From positions 1-31,814 of the forward strand of contig CAKUAQ010000024.1 of assembly GCA_934636435.1 (NCBI GenBank): a stretch of 31,814 nucleotides of DNA, given 5' to 3'. The notes under the pieces were generated by a model that saw nothing but the letters and a program-made list of their open reading frames with translations, did not search any database and was not told the origin of the DNA. The DNA is from an uncultured Eubacteriales bacterium. GTDB lineage: Bacteria; Bacillota; Clostridia; Oscillospirales; Acutalibacteraceae. How positions within the stretch are numbered: the first letter of the stretch is position 1; every line of letters begins with the position of its first letter. Position numbers and translations under genes: made by a program. This document shows positions 8,519-16,275 of this stretch, piece after piece.

Positions 8519-9443
8519 GCACGTGTCTCCGGTGCACTCCGGTGACAGGTTGGATGCTTTTACAGCTAAAATGGCACAGCTCAGCCGTACTGCGGCTCAA
8601 AGTCTGATCGAGCGAGGACGGGTAACGGTCAACGATGCTGCTGTTGCCAAGAATTACAAGCTGCGCTCCAACGACCGGGTGGAGATTCGGATACCAGAAC
8701 CCATAGAATACACGGTTCGGCCGGAGAATATTCCGCTGGATATCGTCTACGAAGACGCGGATCTGCTGGTCGTGAATAAGCCCAAAGGAATGGTGGTCCA
8801 TCCTGCCGCCGGTCATTACGACGGCACATTGGTCAATGCGCTGCTGTATCATTGCGGCGATTCCCTCTCCGGCATCAATGGAGTATTGCGGCCGGGAATC
8901 GTGCACCGTATCGACATGGATACCAGCGGCCTATTGATCGTTGCTAAGAGCGATCGCGCACATCGAGGGCTGGCAGAGCAAATAAAGGCACACAGCTTTA
9001 CACGGATCTATGAAGCGGTGGCGGTCGGTATTTTCACGGAACCGGTAGGAACGATCCACACCCAGATCGGACGGCATCCGACTCAGCGCAAAAAAATGGC
9101 AGTGTTGCGCTCGGGCGGAAAGGAGGCCGTCACTCATTACCGCGTTCTGTCAGAATATCCGGGAAACAGCCGCCGGACAGCGTACAGTCATCTGCGACTG
9201 CGGCTGGAGACCGGACGTACCCATCAGATACGCGTACACATGGCCTATTTAGGGCACCCGCTGGCAGGGGATACCGTATACGGATGTGTGCACCCGCCCC
9301 GGGAATGTCACGAGTTAGGCGGTCAGTGCCTCCATGCGAAGGAAATCGGATTCGTACATCCGGTGACGGGGGAGCCGCTATACTTTACCAGTGAATTGCC
9401 GGAGTATTTCTCGGAGTTCCTACATCGACTGTCTAACGGTTGA
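8502..9443 (+). CDS. 23S rRNA/tRNA pseudouridine synthase, RluD/RluA family
   Basis: The enzyme isomerises specific uridines of structured RNA, most likely 23S rRNA, to pseudouridine. An N-terminal S4 domain (about residues 14-65) precedes the RluA catalytic domain. The catalytic aspartate is D138 in HRIDMDTSGLL; VVNKPKGMVVHP, GRTHQIRVHMAYLGHPLAGD and a C-terminal LHAKEIGFVHPVTGE are family hallmarks. I chose ATG 8502 (M-E-P-I-I) over an in-frame start at 8466 because the S4 homology begins there; the overlap with lspA is 17 bases. Family placement is firm, but the exact target cannot be read from the sequence (RluD-like is most likely). Confidence 0.94.
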   Translation: MEPIIEHVSPVHSGDRLDAFTAKMAQLSRTAAQSLIERGRVTVNDAAVAKNYKLRSNDRVEIRIPEPIEYTVRPENIPLDIVYEDADLLVVNKPKGMVVHPAAGHYDGTLVNALLYHCGDSLSGINGVLRPGIVHRIDMDTSGLLIVAKSDRAHRGLAEQIKAHSFTRIYEAVAVGIFTEPVGTIHTQIGRHPTQRKKMAVLRSGGKEAVTHYRVLSEYPGNSRRTAYSHLRLRLETGRTHQIRVHMAYLGHPLAGDTVYGCVHPPRECHELGGQCLHAKEIGFVHPVTGEPLYFTSELPEYFSEFLHRLSNG

Positions 9444-9453
9444 TTCTAAAAAC

Positions 9454-9488
9454 AAAAGGACGGCATTCACGCGGTGCCGTCCTTTTTT
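9454..9488. terminator. Bidirectional terminator between rluD-like gene and VTT protein gene
   Basis: AAAAGGACGGCA and TGCCGTCCTTTT form a stem around a 9-base loop, with six T residues on the right for the + strand transcript and four A residues on the left for the minus strand transcript. The stop codon of the minus strand gene lies inside the hairpin. Confidence 0.9.
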
Positions 9489-10210
9489 GTATTATGCTCC
9501 GCTTTTTTTTGTTCGTGGTGCTTGAGCAATTTGTTGTATAGAAAATATCCGGCAACACTGACCACACCGGTTACGGCGTAGACGATGATGGCGGTGCGAT
9601 AGTCCTCCTTGCCCAGATACTGGCCGCAGATCGTAGAGGAGATTACCGACGGAATGCGGGCAATCAGTGAAATGCCCAAAAACTCCGACAGGCGGATTTT
9701 GGTCAGCCCCACGAAATACGTCAGCACATCCTTTGGGGTGCCGGGAATAAAGAACAGGAGAAATATCGTGCGCTTGAGCTTGGTTTCGCTGTTGATGAAA
9801 CGAAGCTGGTCTATCTTTTCCCGGGAAATAAAGGTCTCCACCAGCGGCGTACCGATTTTCTTGGTCAACAGAAAAATAATCGACGAAGAAAATGCGACAC
9901 CAATCAGACAAATCAGCGCTCCCTGTATGGCTCCGTAGGCATATCCGGCACCTAACTCGATAATTTCACCGGGAATGAATGCAACGATAATTTGCAGGCA
10001 TTGCAGTCCGAACAGTATGAAATAGCCTTTCCAGCCAAATTCCTCTAAAAAAGTGTGCAGTTCCTCCGCTGACCCCAGATAAGGAGCCAACACCTTGATG
10101 AACAATACGGTCAATAGGGCAATGACTATGGCGAACAGCGCTAAAGAAATCATGCTTTGCCATTTGCGCCGCCGTTTGTATGCAGATGAATCGGCAGGCT
10201 TATGTTCCAT
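9467..10210 (-). CDS. VTT/DedA-type (TVP38/TMEM64 family) membrane protein
   Basis: A 247-aa polytopic protein with a basic N-terminus, a membrane segment at about 18-40, and the VTT (SNARE-associated) core. Core signs are FIPGEIIELGAGYAYG, a GTPLVETF loop, and FFIPGTPKDVLTYFVGL, a re-entrant Pro-Gly motif typical of DedA/TVP38 proteins. Members have been implicated in phospholipid or undecaprenyl phosphate translocation; the substrate here is unknown. The tail (after about residue 228) is Lys/His-rich. A GGAGGTG site (10218-10224, complement) precedes the ATG. It stands alone between two terminators and is transcribed opposite to rluD, so it is probably monocistronic. Confidence 0.88.
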   Translation of the reverse strand: MEHKPADSSAYKRRRKWQSMISLALFAIVIALLTVLFIKVLAPYLGSAEELHTFLEEFGWKGYFILFGLQCLQIIVAFIPGEIIELGAGYAYGAIQGALICLIGVAFSSSIIFLLTKKIGTPLVETFISREKIDQLRFINSETKLKRTIFLLFFIPGTPKDVLTYFVGLTKIRLSEFLGISLIARIPSVISSTICGQYLGKEDYRTAIIVYAVTGVVSVAGYFLYNKLLKHHEQKKAEHNTKKDGTA

Positions 10211-10240
10211 TATTTTTCACCTCCGCTGATTTTCTCTACC

Positions 10241-10271
10241 AGTATACCGCATTTTGAGGCGAAGATGTAAA
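10241..10271 (-). promoter_or_regulatory. Candidate promoter for the VTT protein gene
   Basis: On the minus strand a TATACT -10 box (10241-10246) is preceded by TTTACA (10266-10271) at a long 19-base spacing. It lies about 30 bases upstream of the start codon. The -10 is good, the -35 weak. Confidence 0.45.
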
Positions 10272-10292
10272 GCAATGATGAACAATTCGACA

Positions 10293-10336
10293 AAAAATCG
10301 CCGACTGCGGTCTTTGACCGACAATCGGCGATTTTT
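10293..10336. terminator. Terminator after the ireB-linked gene
   Basis: AAAAATCGCCGA and TCGGCGATTTTT pair perfectly over 12 bases around a 20-base loop that itself holds a small CGGTC/GACCG stem. The A-run at the left gives a U-tract to the minus strand transcript, whose last gene ends at 10345. Confidence 0.85.
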
Positions 10337-10344
10337 GCACTCAA

Positions 10345-10650
10345 TTATTTCTCGTTCAAAGCTCGCTCCAGCCAAATGCTGCCCAAATCCATGGCGTTGT
10401 ACAATCCGGATTTTTCGCTCTTTTTGGCGATACGATCCTTCATGCGTACCTCGGGGTCGGTCAGCATCAGCTGAATCTGGATCTTATCCGCCATCGTGAT
10501 GTCGTTCTCATCCTTGGTGGACAGGATCTGCATCACAATCACATACTTTTCCGCCATACTGCCGTAATACAGCGTATTGCCGGAACGCACCAGCGGACGC
10601 CCTTTATACATCAGGAAAGGGGACTCCGTCTTTGCGGCCTTTTCTGCCAT
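10345..10650 (-). CDS. Unnamed conserved-looking 101-aa protein downstream of ireB
   Basis: I do not recognise a named family. The 101-aa product is soluble, with mixed charge. A first half with SPFLMYKGRPLVRSGNTLYYG looks like a small beta sheet. It continues into a strand/linker part (YVIVMQIL, then IQIQLMLTDPEV) and a C-terminal helix (GLYNAMDLGSIWLERALNEK). No signal peptide, membrane segment or Cys cluster is present. The start is ATG 10650, since AGGAGG (10659-10664, complement) sits 8 bases away; an in-frame TTG at 10656 would be too close. It follows ireB by 16 bases and shares its promoter and terminator, suggesting a joint role. From memory, similar proteins occur in other Ruminococcaceae, but I could not check this. 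Confidence 0.8.
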   Translation of the reverse strand: MAEKAAKTESPFLMYKGRPLVRSGNTLYYGSMAEKYVIVMQILSTKDENDITMADKIQIQLMLTDPEVRMKDRIAKKSEKSGLYNAMDLGSIWLERALNEK

Positions 10651-10666
10651 CGGCAAAACCTCCTAA

Positions 10667-10912
10667 TCAATTATTCAAATAGGAACTGACCAACGCGCGC
10701 ATCAGCTCATCCCGATCCACCTTGCGGATCAAGGTGCGGGCGTTGTTGTGGGTGGTGATATAAGTGGGATCCTCAGAGAGCAGATAGCCAACCAACTGAT
10801 TGATAGGGTTATAGCCCTTCTCTTTGAGCGCATCGTAAACAGTAGTGAGAATCACCTTCATCGCCTGTTCCTTATCCTCTCCGAGAGAAAACGTCATCGT
10901 TCTGTCCTTCAC
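10667..10912 (-). CDS. ireB: IreB-family regulatory phosphoprotein (UPF0297)
   Basis: IreB is a small protein phosphorylated by the PASTA-domain kinase IreK in Enterococcus, where it affects cephalosporin resistance. The match is clear over almost the whole length: TMTFSLGEDKE, ILTTVYDALKEKGYNPINQ, VGYLLSEDPTYITTHNNAR and LIRKVDRDELMRALVSSYL. The likely phosphoacceptor threonine region is near the N-terminus (R-T-M-T-F). I chose a GTG start at 10912 because GGAGGGA (10919-10925, complement) lies 6 bases upstream, giving 81 aa; the ATG at 10942 has no ribosome site and lies just after the promoter. Usually ireB sits beside alaS and ruvX; here alaS is 20 kb away and ruvX is absent from the window. 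Confidence 0.93.
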   Translation of the reverse strand: MKDRTMTFSLGEDKEQAMKVILTTVYDALKEKGYNPINQLVGYLLSEDPTYITTHNNARTLIRKVDRDELMRALVSSYLNN

Positions 10913-10953
10913 TGCGGATCCCTCCAATCCTGTCAATTCCATTGATCAGTAAC

Positions 10954-10982
10954 AGTATACCACAGGAAAATGAATTTTACAA
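10954..10982 (-). promoter_or_regulatory. Promoter of ireB
   Basis: Minus strand TTGTAA (10977-10982) and TATACT (10954-10959) are 17 bases apart, a good sigma-A promoter. It fills the gap between the end of pheT (10986) and the GTG start of ireB, so ireB can be expressed independently of the Phe T-box. Confidence 0.75.
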
Positions 10983-10985
10983 GCA

Positions 10986-13376
10986 TTAAGTGCGCAGAAT
11001 ACAATCATTTTCCTGCAAAAGCTTGCAGATCTTACTCATCAGCGGGTCGATATCCTCATCCGACAGGGTGCGATCCGCGGTGCGGAATTTCAATGCATAG
11101 GCTACGCTCTTTTTTCCTGTGAGGATCTGCGCGCCCTGGTAAACATCGAACAGCTCTACGCTCTCCAGCAGTTTACCGCCAGCTTTGCGGATCAGCTTTT
11201 CGATTTCCGCCACCGGCTTATCCTCGTCGCAGGTCAATGCCAAATCTCGCTCCACCGCCGGGAAGCGGGGCAGAGGACGATACAGTACGCGGGGCTCTTG
11301 TGCCGCGAGCAAGGCTTCTAAGTCGATCTCCGCCACGTATACGCGGGCATCTACTCCGTAACTGTCTGCCACATCCGGATGCACCTCGCCGAATTCTCCG
11401 GTCGGCTTTTCATTCCACAGAGCTACGGCCTGACGGCCGGGATGCAGGTAGGGCGCATTGCCCCGCGCATAGTCCACATCTACTCCGAACTGGGCAAAGA
11501 CGCTTTCTACGATTCCTTTTAGTGTGAAGTAATCTTCCTTGTCGCCGTACAGACCCAAGCACAAGGTGGACAATTCCTGCGGTTGCTCGGTCATCGGCAG
11601 ACTGTACGGAATAAACCGTTTGCTGATCTCAAAAAACCGCACCGACGGGATCTTTCGGCTGTAATTGGTAGAAAGCACCGTCAGCATACTGGTGACAAGC
11701 TGGGTACGCAAAGTGGAGTATTCCTCACCCAAAGGGTTGAGCAGCCGGATAGCGCGCCGCCGTGAATCTTCTTCAGTCAATCGCAGCGTGTCCACAGCTT
11801 TGCCGCTGATAAAAGAATACGTGACGATCTCTCGCATTCCCTGGGCAATCAGCCGCCGCTTCAGGCGATTGGTCTTGATGCGTTCCGGCTTCTGCTTACC
11901 CCGCACAATAGCGCCGCGCATGGGGGTGGATACGATCTTATCGCAGCCATACATACGCATGACCTCTTCGGCCAGATCGGCGGCGCCCTCTACATCATCC
12001 CGGTACAGCGGCACCTGACAAGTGAGCATGCCCTTTTTCAGTTGTACATCAAAATTCAATCTCCGTAATATATCCGCGATAGCCTCCTCCGGCACATCGA
12101 TGCCAAGCAATCCGTTGATGCGATCCACCGGTACCTGCAGCTTGGTGGGAACAGGCGGCTCCGCGCACCGGTCGATGCCGACCTCCAGCACATCACCGGC
12201 ATCCAGCTCATCAATAAGCTGCAACGCCCGCGCCATAGCAAACTCTACGCCATAGGTATCCACACCGCGTTCATATCGTGCGCTGGCTTCGGTCCGCATT
12301 CCCAACGCACGGGCAGTACGCCGGACGCTGTCACGCCGGAATTTCGCCGATTCCAAAAACAGATCGACGGTATCGTCTTTGATTTCACTGTTCAATCCAC
12401 CCATGATGCCGGCCAGACAGGAGGGACCTTCTGCATCGGCGATCACCAGCATATCCGTTGTCAGGGTATGCTCCTTGCCATCCAGCGTGGTGATTTCTTC
12501 ACCCGGCTTTGCTCGGCGCACAACGATCTGTCCACCGCGAATATCCCGCAGATCGAAGGCGTGCAGCGGATGTCCGGTTTCCAGCATTACGTAGTTGGTG
12601 ATGTCCACAATATTGTTGATGGGGCGCATTCCGCAATCCCGCAGTCGCTTTTTCATCCAGTCCGGCGATTCAGCGATACGCAGATTACGCACCACCTGTC
12701 CCATGTATCGGGGACACAGCGCCGTATCCTCCACGGTGATATCCACGTAGTCACGCGTGTTGCCGGATACTGCGGCATAGCGGGGCTGCGGCTGATCGAA
12801 ACGGCCACCCAACGCAGCAGCAATCTCCCGCACGACCCCCAGTACACAGTTGCAGTCGGGGCGGTTGGCAGTGATCTTGAAATCAATGATGCAGTCATTC
12901 AGACCCAGCACATCCCGCATATCCGTGCCGGGGGTGTAGCTGTCATCCATGATCATGATACCATAGACCTCACAACCGGGGAAATCGCCGGCTTTAAGTC
13001 CCAGTTCCTCGCCAGAGCAGAGCATACCCAAAGAAGGGAGGCCCCGCAGCTTCCCTGCCTTGATCTTTGTGCCGTCCGGCAGCACGGAATTCGGCAACGC
13101 CGCCGGAACCGTGGCTCCTTCAAAAACATTCTGTGCGCCGGTGATGATCTGCTGCGGCGTTTCGCCGCCCACATCCATCTGGCAGATGAGCAGATGGTCG
13201 GAATCCGGATGCTTTTCGATCTTGAGGATCTTTGCGACGACCACGTTCTGCATCCGCTGGGACAGATCTTCTATTTCTTCGATTTCAAATCCCACCTGCA
13301 CCATGCGATCGCACAGTTCCTCCACGGGCATATCAATAGCTACGTATTCTTTGAGCCAGCTTAAAGAAATCTTCAT
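10986..13376 (-). CDS. pheT: Phenylalanyl-tRNA synthetase beta subunit
   Basis: PheT is the large subunit of the alpha2-beta2 enzyme that charges tRNA-Phe and edits mischarged Tyr. Domains in order: an N-terminal region starting MKISLSWLKEYV, the EMAP-like tRNA-binding OB fold (about 40-150, with HPDSDHLLICQMDVGG), the B3/B4 editing region (about 200-380), the B5 domain (about 400-470), the catalytic-like core, and the C-terminal FDX-ACB domain (about 705-796, FPAVERDLAL). Length is 796 aa, normal. The start at 13376 is set by AAGGAGG (complement of 13386-13392), 9 bases away. It follows pheS by 13 bases and is under the same T-box. Confidence 0.97.
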   Translation of the reverse strand: MKISLSWLKEYVAIDMPVEELCDRMVQVGFEIEEIEDLSQRMQNVVVAKILKIEKHPDSDHLLICQMDVGGETPQQIITGAQNVFEGATVPAALPNSVLPDGTKIKAGKLRGLPSLGMLCSGEELGLKAGDFPGCEVYGIMIMDDSYTPGTDMRDVLGLNDCIIDFKITANRPDCNCVLGVVREIAAALGGRFDQPQPRYAAVSGNTRDYVDITVEDTALCPRYMGQVVRNLRIAESPDWMKKRLRDCGMRPINNIVDITNYVMLETGHPLHAFDLRDIRGGQIVVRRAKPGEEITTLDGKEHTLTTDMLVIADAEGPSCLAGIMGGLNSEIKDDTVDLFLESAKFRRDSVRRTARALGMRTEASARYERGVDTYGVEFAMARALQLIDELDAGDVLEVGIDRCAEPPVPTKLQVPVDRINGLLGIDVPEEAIADILRRLNFDVQLKKGMLTCQVPLYRDDVEGAADLAEEVMRMYGCDKIVSTPMRGAIVRGKQKPERIKTNRLKRRLIAQGMREIVTYSFISGKAVDTLRLTEEDSRRRAIRLLNPLGEEYSTLRTQLVTSMLTVLSTNYSRKIPSVRFFEISKRFIPYSLPMTEQPQELSTLCLGLYGDKEDYFTLKGIVESVFAQFGVDVDYARGNAPYLHPGRQAVALWNEKPTGEFGEVHPDVADSYGVDARVYVAEIDLEALLAAQEPRVLYRPLPRFPAVERDLALTCDEDKPVAEIEKLIRKAGGKLLESVELFDVYQGAQILTGKKSVAYALKFRTADRTLSDEDIDPLMSKICKLLQENDCILRT

Positions 13377-13389
13377 GGTGAGCCCCTCC

Positions 13390-14424
13390 TTATCGGTCGA
13401 ATTGTTCCAGAAACCGCTGGTCGTTCTCAAACAGCAGCCGGATATCGCTGATCTTATATCGGGTGGTGGTGAGCCGATCCAGACCGATACCAAATGCAAA
13501 GCCGGTATATTCCTCCGGGTCGATGCCGCCCATCTTCAGCACGCGGGGATGCACCATGCCGGCGCCGAGGATCTCGATCCATCCGGCACCCTTGCACACC
13601 CGGCAGCCTTTACCGCCGCACTCGGAACAACTCACGTCCACCTCAACGCTGGGTTCGGTGAAGGGGAAGAAGGAGGGGCGGAAGCGCACTTTCGTCTCCG
13701 GGCCGTAAATCTCGTGGGCAAACTGTTCCAGCACACCCTTTAGGTCGCACATGGTCACGCCTTTGTCGATGACCAGCCCCTCGATCTGATGGAACACAGG
13801 CGAGTGCGTCGCGTCCACCTCATCCGCCCGGTATACACGTCCGGGACAGATGATGCGGATGGGCGGCTTGCGCTCCTCCATGGTGCGCGCCTGTGCCGCC
13901 GAGGTCTGGGTGCGCAGTAACAGTTTATCTGCCAGATAGAACGTATCCTGCATATCCCGGGCGGGGTGATCCTCCGGCACATTCAACGCCTGGAAGTTGT
14001 AATAATCTGTTTCCACCTCCGGACCGTCCACCACGTCAAAACCCATAGACTGAAAAATTCCGACGATATCATCCAGCACCACGTTCAGCGGATGCAGCCC
14101 GCCAATAGTGGCTCGCTTCCCGGGCATAGTCACGTCCAGCGTCTCCGCCTGCAAACGGGCCGCATTCATTTCTGCCTGCAACGTCTGACGCTTGGCGGCA
14201 ACCGCATCTTCGAGATCCTGTCGCAACTGGTTGACCAGCTGTCCCATCTTCGGCCGCTCCTCGGCCGGAAGAGCACCCATACCCCGCAGCAAACCGGTCA
14301 CAGCGCCTTTCTTACCCATAAAGCGCACACGGAAATCCTCCAACTCCTTGACCGCCTGAGTGGAGGAAAGTTCCTCCAGCGCCTGCTGGCGCATTGCTTC
14401 CAGTTGCTCTTTCATTTCTGCCAT
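13390..14424 (-). CDS. pheS: Phenylalanyl-tRNA synthetase alpha subunit
   Basis: PheS is the catalytic class II subunit. An N-terminal coiled coil (about 1-85) is followed by the catalytic domain with motif 2 at ATHSPVFHQIEGLVID, the FRPSFFPFTEPSVEV stretch, a GKGCRVCKGAGW segment with a Cys cluster (C-S-E-C-G, C-R-V-C), and motif 3 GFAFGIGLDRL. The N-terminus MAEMKEQLEAMRQQAL matches known starts, so ATG 14424 is chosen, with AAAGGA upstream; 344 aa is usual. It is the first gene after the T-box leader and precedes pheT. Confidence 0.97.
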   Translation of the reverse strand: MAEMKEQLEAMRQQALEELSSTQAVKELEDFRVRFMGKKGAVTGLLRGMGALPAEERPKMGQLVNQLRQDLEDAVAAKRQTLQAEMNAARLQAETLDVTMPGKRATIGGLHPLNVVLDDIVGIFQSMGFDVVDGPEVETDYYNFQALNVPEDHPARDMQDTFYLADKLLLRTQTSAAQARTMEERKPPIRIICPGRVYRADEVDATHSPVFHQIEGLVIDKGVTMCDLKGVLEQFAHEIYGPETKVRFRPSFFPFTEPSVEVDVSCSECGGKGCRVCKGAGWIEILGAGMVHPRVLKMGGIDPEEYTGFAFGIGLDRLTTTRYKISDIRLLFENDQRFLEQFDR

Positions 14425-14445
14425 CTCATCTCGTCCTTTCCGCAA

Positions 14446-14482
14446 TAAAAATAGGCTCCGTCCCCGGCATAGGGACGAAGCC
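14446..14482 (-). terminator. Attenuator hairpin of the Phe T-box
   Basis: Minus strand arms GGCTTCGTCCC and GGGACGGAGCC pair around a short loop and are followed by TATTTTTATT. The T-box sequence GTGGTACCACGGAGC just upstream can pair alternatively with its 5' arm region, the standard transcription antitermination arrangement. Confidence 0.88.
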
Positions 14483-14690
14483 GAAACTGCTCCGTGGTAC
14501 CACCCTGTTTTTTGCAAAAGCAAACACTTTTGTACCCGATAACGGAGGTGTACCGTCTGCGCTTACCGCCGGAGTTTCGGCGCAGCCGCTCCCGGGTGAA
14601 CTTCGATCCGGCGTCTGTGCAGATCGCTTGCAGCAGATGCGATCCTCTCTGAAGCCGCTCGGCCGGTCTACTCTCCCGTTCGTCGCGTTG
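14446..14690 (-). promoter_or_regulatory. Phe-specific T-box leader of pheST
   Basis: On the minus strand the leader contains the T-box core AGGGTGGTACCACGGAGC (about 14490-14507). Stem I carries a GGGAGAGTAG segment and an AGAGAGG GA-motif region. A TTC triplet (complement of 14598-14600) followed by A and then CCCG, which can pair with CGGG at the 5' base of stem I, is the likely specifier for Phe codon UUC. Uncharged tRNA-Phe would stabilise the antiterminator and let pheST be transcribed. The terminator overlaps the T-box side. This accounts for most of the 370-base gap between pheS and thyX. Confidence 0.93.
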
Positions 14691-14695
14691 GATAC

Positions 14696-14724
14696 ACTAT
14701 ACCACAGTTTTCGGGCAAATGCAA
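14696..14724 (-). promoter_or_regulatory. Promoter of pheST leader
   Basis: Minus strand TTGCAT (14719-14724) and TATAGT (14696-14701) at 17-base spacing place the transcription start just before the T-box stem I. It diverges from the thyX promoter; the two -35 boxes are 21 bases apart. Confidence 0.8.
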
Positions 14725-14745
14725 GGATTTTTTCTCCTTACAGGG

Positions 14746-14774
14746 TTGAAAACAGTGCTGTTTTCTGTTATACT
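14746..14774 (+). promoter_or_regulatory. Promoter of thyX
   Basis: TTGAAA (14746-14751) and TATACT (14769-14774) are separated by exactly 17 bases, a strong sigma-A promoter ending 23 bases before the thyX start. The ribosome site CAAAGGAG (14781-14788) follows directly, leaving a very short leader. Confidence 0.85.
14748..14765. promoter_or_regulatory. Perfect palindrome overlapping the thyX promoter
   Basis: GAAAACAG-TG-CTGTTTTC is a perfect 8-bp inverted repeat with a 2-base centre. It overlaps the -35 box and fills most of the spacer of the thyX promoter, the position expected for a dimeric repressor operator. It does not match the NrdR, LexA or CodY consensus that I know. The binding protein is unknown. 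Confidence 0.5.
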
Positions 14775-14797
14775 TGTCCGCAAAGGAGAGTGCGCTC

Positions 14798-15577
14798 ATG
14801 CTGGTAACATTGATTTCTCACACCCCCATGCCGGAAAAAACCGTGGCGGCAGCGGCAAAGCTATGCTATTCCGCTGCCGATATTGAGACCGTGATGGACG
14901 GCCTGACGGAAGAAAAAACAGCCGCATTCGTGGATATGCTGGCCGGCTTGGGACACGAAAGCCCCATTGAACACGTTTCCTTCACTTTCGGCGTGGAGGG
15001 GGTATCCCGATCGCTGCTGGCCCAGCTGACCCGCCACCGGATCGCTTCTTACAGTGTGCAAAGCCAGCGATATGTGCGGGAGAAGATGTTTGACTATGTG
15101 CTGCCGCCGGAGATTGAAGCCATTCCGGAAGCTGCTGCGGAATACCGCCGCGCCATGGAGGAGGATCAGGCTCACTACGATCGCCTGACCGCTTTGTTGA
15201 AAGAAAAGCATCGCGCTGCATTTCTGAAAGTCGGGATGGAAGAAAAAGCGGCGGAGCGTGCGGCGGAAAAAAAGGCGATCGAAGATGCCCGATTTGTGCT
15301 CCCGAACGCCTGCACCACCAAGCTCATTATGACGATGAATGCCCGTTCACTGATGAATTTCTTCCATCATCGGTGCTGCAACCGGGCACAATGGGAGATC
15401 CGGGAGCTGGCGGAGCGGATGTGGCAGCTGTGCGTGGAGGTTGCCCCCCACCTGTTTAAGAATGCCGGTCCGTCCTGTGTGTCCGGCACCTGCCCTGAGG
15501 GAAAAATGTCCTGCGGCCGGGCGGCGGAAATGCGGCAGCGGTATCGCCTGCCGGACACGAATGAGGAGAACGGATAA
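14798..15577 (+). CDS. thyX: FAD-dependent thymidylate synthase ThyX
   Basis: ThyX makes dTMP from dUMP using methylene-THF and reduced FAD, yielding THF rather than DHF. The signature RHRX7S is residues R79-H80-R81 to S89 (RHRIASYSVQSQRY). Other typical parts are HESPIEHVSFTF and MTMNARSLMNFFHHRCC; 259 aa is normal. ATG 14798 is preceded by AAAGGAG and matches the family N-terminus; an in-frame start at 14774 would lie in the -10 box. The C-terminal tail has CVSGTCPEGKMSCG, a Cys-rich end seen in some clostridial ThyX proteins. The TAA stop overlaps the ATG of the kinase gene by one base. Confidence 0.97.
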   Translation: MLVTLISHTPMPEKTVAAAAKLCYSAADIETVMDGLTEEKTAAFVDMLAGLGHESPIEHVSFTFGVEGVSRSLLAQLTRHRIASYSVQSQRYVREKMFDYVLPPEIEAIPEAAAEYRRAMEEDQAHYDRLTALLKEKHRAAFLKVGMEEKAAERAAEKKAIEDARFVLPNACTTKLIMTMNARSLMNFFHHRCCNRAQWEIRELAERMWQLCVEVAPHLFKNAGPSCVSGTCPEGKMSCGRAAEMRQRYRLPDTNEENG

Positions 15578-16239
15578 TGGGAAAGCTGATGGTGCTGGAC
15601 GGGCTGGACGGATGCGGGAAATCCACCCAACTCGACCTGCTGGATGAAAGTCTGCGGCGGCGCGGCATTACCTACCGCCAGATCAGCTTTCCGGACTATG
15701 CCCAGCCGTCATCGGCGCTGGTGCAGATGTATCTGAGCGGCGAGCTGGGCGGCACACCGGACGCGGTGAACGCCTATGCGGCTTCCTCCTTCTATGCGGT
15801 GGATCGCTATGCCAGCTATCGCCGCTTCTGGGAGGCGGACTATACTGCCGGCGTCCCGGTGGTCGCGGCCCGCTACACCACCTCCAACGCCATTCATCAG
15901 ATGACAAAGCTGCCCGAGTCCCAGTGGGACGGATTCCTTGCATGGCTGTGGGACTACGAATACGATAAGCTGGGGTTGCCCCATCCGGATCGGGTGGTTT
16001 TTCTGGATATGCCCCCGCAGGTGTCCCAAAAGCTGCTGTCCTGTCGCTACGAAGGGGATGAAAGTAAGAAGGATATCCATGAACGGGATCGTAAATACCT
16101 GCTGCATTGCCGGCAGGCGGCGTTGTATGCCGCTTCGGCGTGCGGTTGGTCCGTGGTCGCGTGTGCGCATGGGGGAGAACCGCGCAGCCGAGAGGATATC
16201 CATCGGGATGTTTTGGCAATATTTGATGAAATGACCTAA
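15577..16239 (+). CDS. Thymidylate kinase-like nucleotide kinase
   Basis: A P-loop kinase that most likely phosphorylates dTMP to dTDP, downstream of ThyX. The P-loop GLDGCGKST is at residues 9-17. FYAVDRYASY (about 72-81) corresponds to the FAADR nucleotide-binding helix of TMP kinases, and D148-like VVFLDMP to the beta-strand before the LID. The usual DRY motif is replaced by ARY (98-100) in AARYTTSNAIHQ, so the sequence is a divergent branch and could also act on other deoxynucleotides. A long helix (SRYEGDESKKDIHERD) forms the LID region. It is translationally coupled to thyX, which supports the dTMP role. 220 aa. Confidence 0.85.
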   Translation: MGKLMVLDGLDGCGKSTQLDLLDESLRRRGITYRQISFPDYAQPSSALVQMYLSGELGGTPDAVNAYAASSFYAVDRYASYRRFWEADYTAGVPVVAARYTTSNAIHQMTKLPESQWDGFLAWLWDYEYDKLGLPHPDRVVFLDMPPQVSQKLLSCRYEGDESKKDIHERDRKYLLHCRQAALYAASACGWSVVACAHGGEPRSREDIHRDVLAIFDEMT

Positions 16240-16275
16240 GGCTGAACTGCGGGTGAATGAGGGGAGTGACAGACG

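Noticed and set aside
10912..10942. ATG 10942 as start of ireB
   Set aside because: No ribosome site, and it lies only about 12 bases after the -10 box, whereas GTG 10912 has GGAGGGA ahead and begins close to the conserved region.
12468..13364. Long + strand frame opposite pheT
   Set aside because: Shadow of conserved pheT codons; His/Gln-rich composition and no start signal.
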